Shown here: positions 63,259 through 64,000 of the stretch, piece after piece
Layout: the number at the start of each line of letters is the position of its first letter
Position numbering within the stretch: the first letter of the stretch is position 1
Source of the DNA: Bacillus thuringiensis
Lineage (GTDB): Bacteria > Bacillota > Bacilli > Bacillales > Bacillaceae_G
Direction: 5' to 3'
NCBI RefSeq assembly: GCF_014932895.1
Contig: NZ_JACYOF010000011.1
Location: 44,873-108,872 of the forward strand
Length of the DNA stretch: 64,000 bases
The notes under the pieces: generated by a model
The model's database searches: none
What the model was told of the DNA's origin: nothing
What the model saw: only the letters and a program-made list of their open reading frames with translations
Made by a program: the position numbers and the translations under genes

Positions 63259-63422
63259 CGTCTATTTCCTCCTTATAAAAATATGGTCAATAATCCCTAA
63301 ACATATTGATGTTTACATAGTATGCCCCTATATAACCGCACCCTTTGTTTAAGTACTTTCTCCTCTATTCTCACAGACTCATGTATGATCCACTTTTACA
63401 CGGAATCCTATACGAACTATAG

Positions 63423-63450
63423 AAAAACCTCTAGCTTCAACTGCTAGAGG
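63423..63450 (-). terminator. Second terminator downstream of the tRNA cluster
   Basis: CCTCTAGC pairs perfectly with GCTAGAGG around a 7-base loop, with TTTTT following on the minus strand. Located between the tRNA cluster and the walR promoter region. Confidence 0.85.
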
Positions 63451-63500
63451 CTCCTCATTCTATTTTAAAATAACTACTCAAATTTGTAAAACTACATAAA

Positions 63501-63534
63501 TAAAAAGGATATTAAGTGGGCCCACTTAATATCC
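63501..63534 (-). terminator. Terminator of the tRNA cluster, a loopless palindrome
   Basis: The 28 bp at 63507-63534 are a perfect palindrome centred on GGGCCC, followed on the minus strand by TTTTTA. It begins six bases after the tRNA-Phe end. Confidence 0.85.
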
Positions 63535-63540
63535 TGAGAG

Positions 63541-63613
<73 letters not shown>

Positions 63614-63655
63614 AAAACTATATATAAAACCACTAATGGTGGTATTAAACAAAAG

Positions 63656-63731
63656 TGGCGGTCCCGACCGGGGTCGAACCGGCGATCTCCTGCGTGACAG
63701 GCAGGCATGTTAACCACTACACCACGGGACC
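63656..63731 (-). tRNA. tRNA-Asp (GTC)
   Basis: A 76-nt cloverleaf including an encoded CCA. Acceptor stem GGTCCCG/CGGGACC with discriminator G; anticodon loop CTGTCAC in stem CCTGC/GCAGG gives GTC. Confidence 0.97.
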
Positions 63732-63751
63732 AAAAATAAACAAAAAAAACA

Positions 63752-63823
63752 TGACCCGTACGGGATTCGAACCCGTGTTACCGCCGTGAAAGGGCGGTGT
63801 CTTAACCACTTGACCAACGGGCC
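63752..63823 (-). tRNA. tRNA-Glu (TTC)
   Basis: A 72-nt cloverleaf without encoded CCA. Acceptor stem GGCCCGT/ACGGGTC; anticodon loop CTTTCAC in stem CCGCC/GGCGG gives TTC. Confidence 0.97.
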
Positions 63824-63836
63824 ACGAAAAATAAAA

Positions 63837-63912
63837 TGGTGAGCCATGAAGGACTCGAACCTTCGACCCTCTGATTAAAAGTCAGATGCTCTACCAACTG
63901 AGCTAATGGCTC
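63837..63912 (-). tRNA. tRNA-Lys (TTT)
   Basis: A 76-nt cloverleaf including CCA. Acceptor stem GAGCCAT/ATGGCTC; anticodon loop CTTTTAA in stem TCTGA/TCAGA gives TTT. First tRNA of the cluster. Confidence 0.97.
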
Positions 63913-63950
63913 ATACTCACCAACGTCATATTTTCGTGACGACAAGATGT

Positions 63951-63980
63951 ATCATAACATATTTTATTTATTTTTTGCAA
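63951..63980 (-). promoter_or_regulatory. Promoter of the tRNA Lys-Glu-Asp-Phe cluster
   Basis: On the minus strand, TTGCAA (63975-63980) and TATGAT (63951-63956) with 18 bp spacing lie 38 bases upstream of tRNA-Lys. Confidence 0.65.
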
Positions 63981-64000
63981 TACCTTTTTTTTTTTTATAA

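Noticed and set aside
63985-63998. Long T-run near the right edge as a terminator
   Set aside because: No stem precedes it within the window; on the minus strand it lies upstream of the tRNA promoter as an A-tract, possibly an UP element.

Overview
The window is chromosomal DNA of a Bacillus cereus-group bacterium, on the left flank of the replication origin. The evidence is the AT-rich base composition, the walRKHIJ-htrA block followed by a CxxH/CxxC small protein and rlmH, a tRNA Lys-Glu-Asp-Phe cluster, and close matches to group proteins (GuaC, LytSR/LrgAB, HemAT, NOS, MsrAB, the SCWP-type glycosyltransferases). Most genes lie on the minus strand, as expected for the leading strand of a replichore that runs leftward from oriC. 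A consensus parS site at 7430-7445 supports origin proximity. No insertion sequence, prophage, CRISPR array or rRNA was seen. The sequence alone does not settle which species of the group this is.

Layout. 1-7.4 kb: ClC channel tail, HAD nucleotidase, Crp-like regulator, azoreductase, a GAF histidine kinase/NarL-type regulator pair resembling YhcYZ/AirSR, pyridoxine kinase, and a diguanylate cyclase broken by an in-frame amber codon. 7.4-12 kb: CstA carbon-starvation/pyruvate transporter with its YbdD partner, an orphan LytTR regulator whose receiver has lost its phosphorylation residues, and a niacin-type MFS permease. 12-30 kb: a surface polysaccharide region (TagA, GT4, Wzy-like polymerase, flippase, GT2, two GT-C membrane proteins, GtrA and a GtrB-like transferase) interspersed with a TRIC channel, HemAT oxygen sensor, thioesterase, TetR/SDR pair and ABC-F ATPase.

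30-43.8 kb: TetR-controlled RND pump and MsrAB, bracketed by two copies of a structured ~100-bp repeat; a PerM-family protein; LytSR with LrgAB; an MFS transporter behind a PyrR-type attenuator; nitric oxide synthase; and superoxide dismutase. 43.8-56 kb: SDR, AmiS/UreI channel, a small unknown gene between two large inverted repeats, GalE, hemolysin III, DUF1836, DbpA helicase, acyltransferase, GuaC, a radical SAM/SPASM protein, and an Asp-box membrane protein. 55.7-64 kb: RlmH, CxxH/CxxC protein, the essential WalRK cell-wall operon, and the tRNAs.

Shared themes are cell envelope building and its control (WalRK, TagA-Wzy-flippase-GtrAB, GalE), pyruvate/overflow metabolism (CstA, LytSR-LrgAB), and redox/NO stress (NOS, SOD, MsrAB, azoreductase, AirS-like kinase). 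The observations most worth following are the PyrR-type leader on an uncharacterised MFS transporter, the degenerate LytTR receiver beside cstA, the covarying repeat pair, and the nonsense-interrupted diguanylate cyclase.
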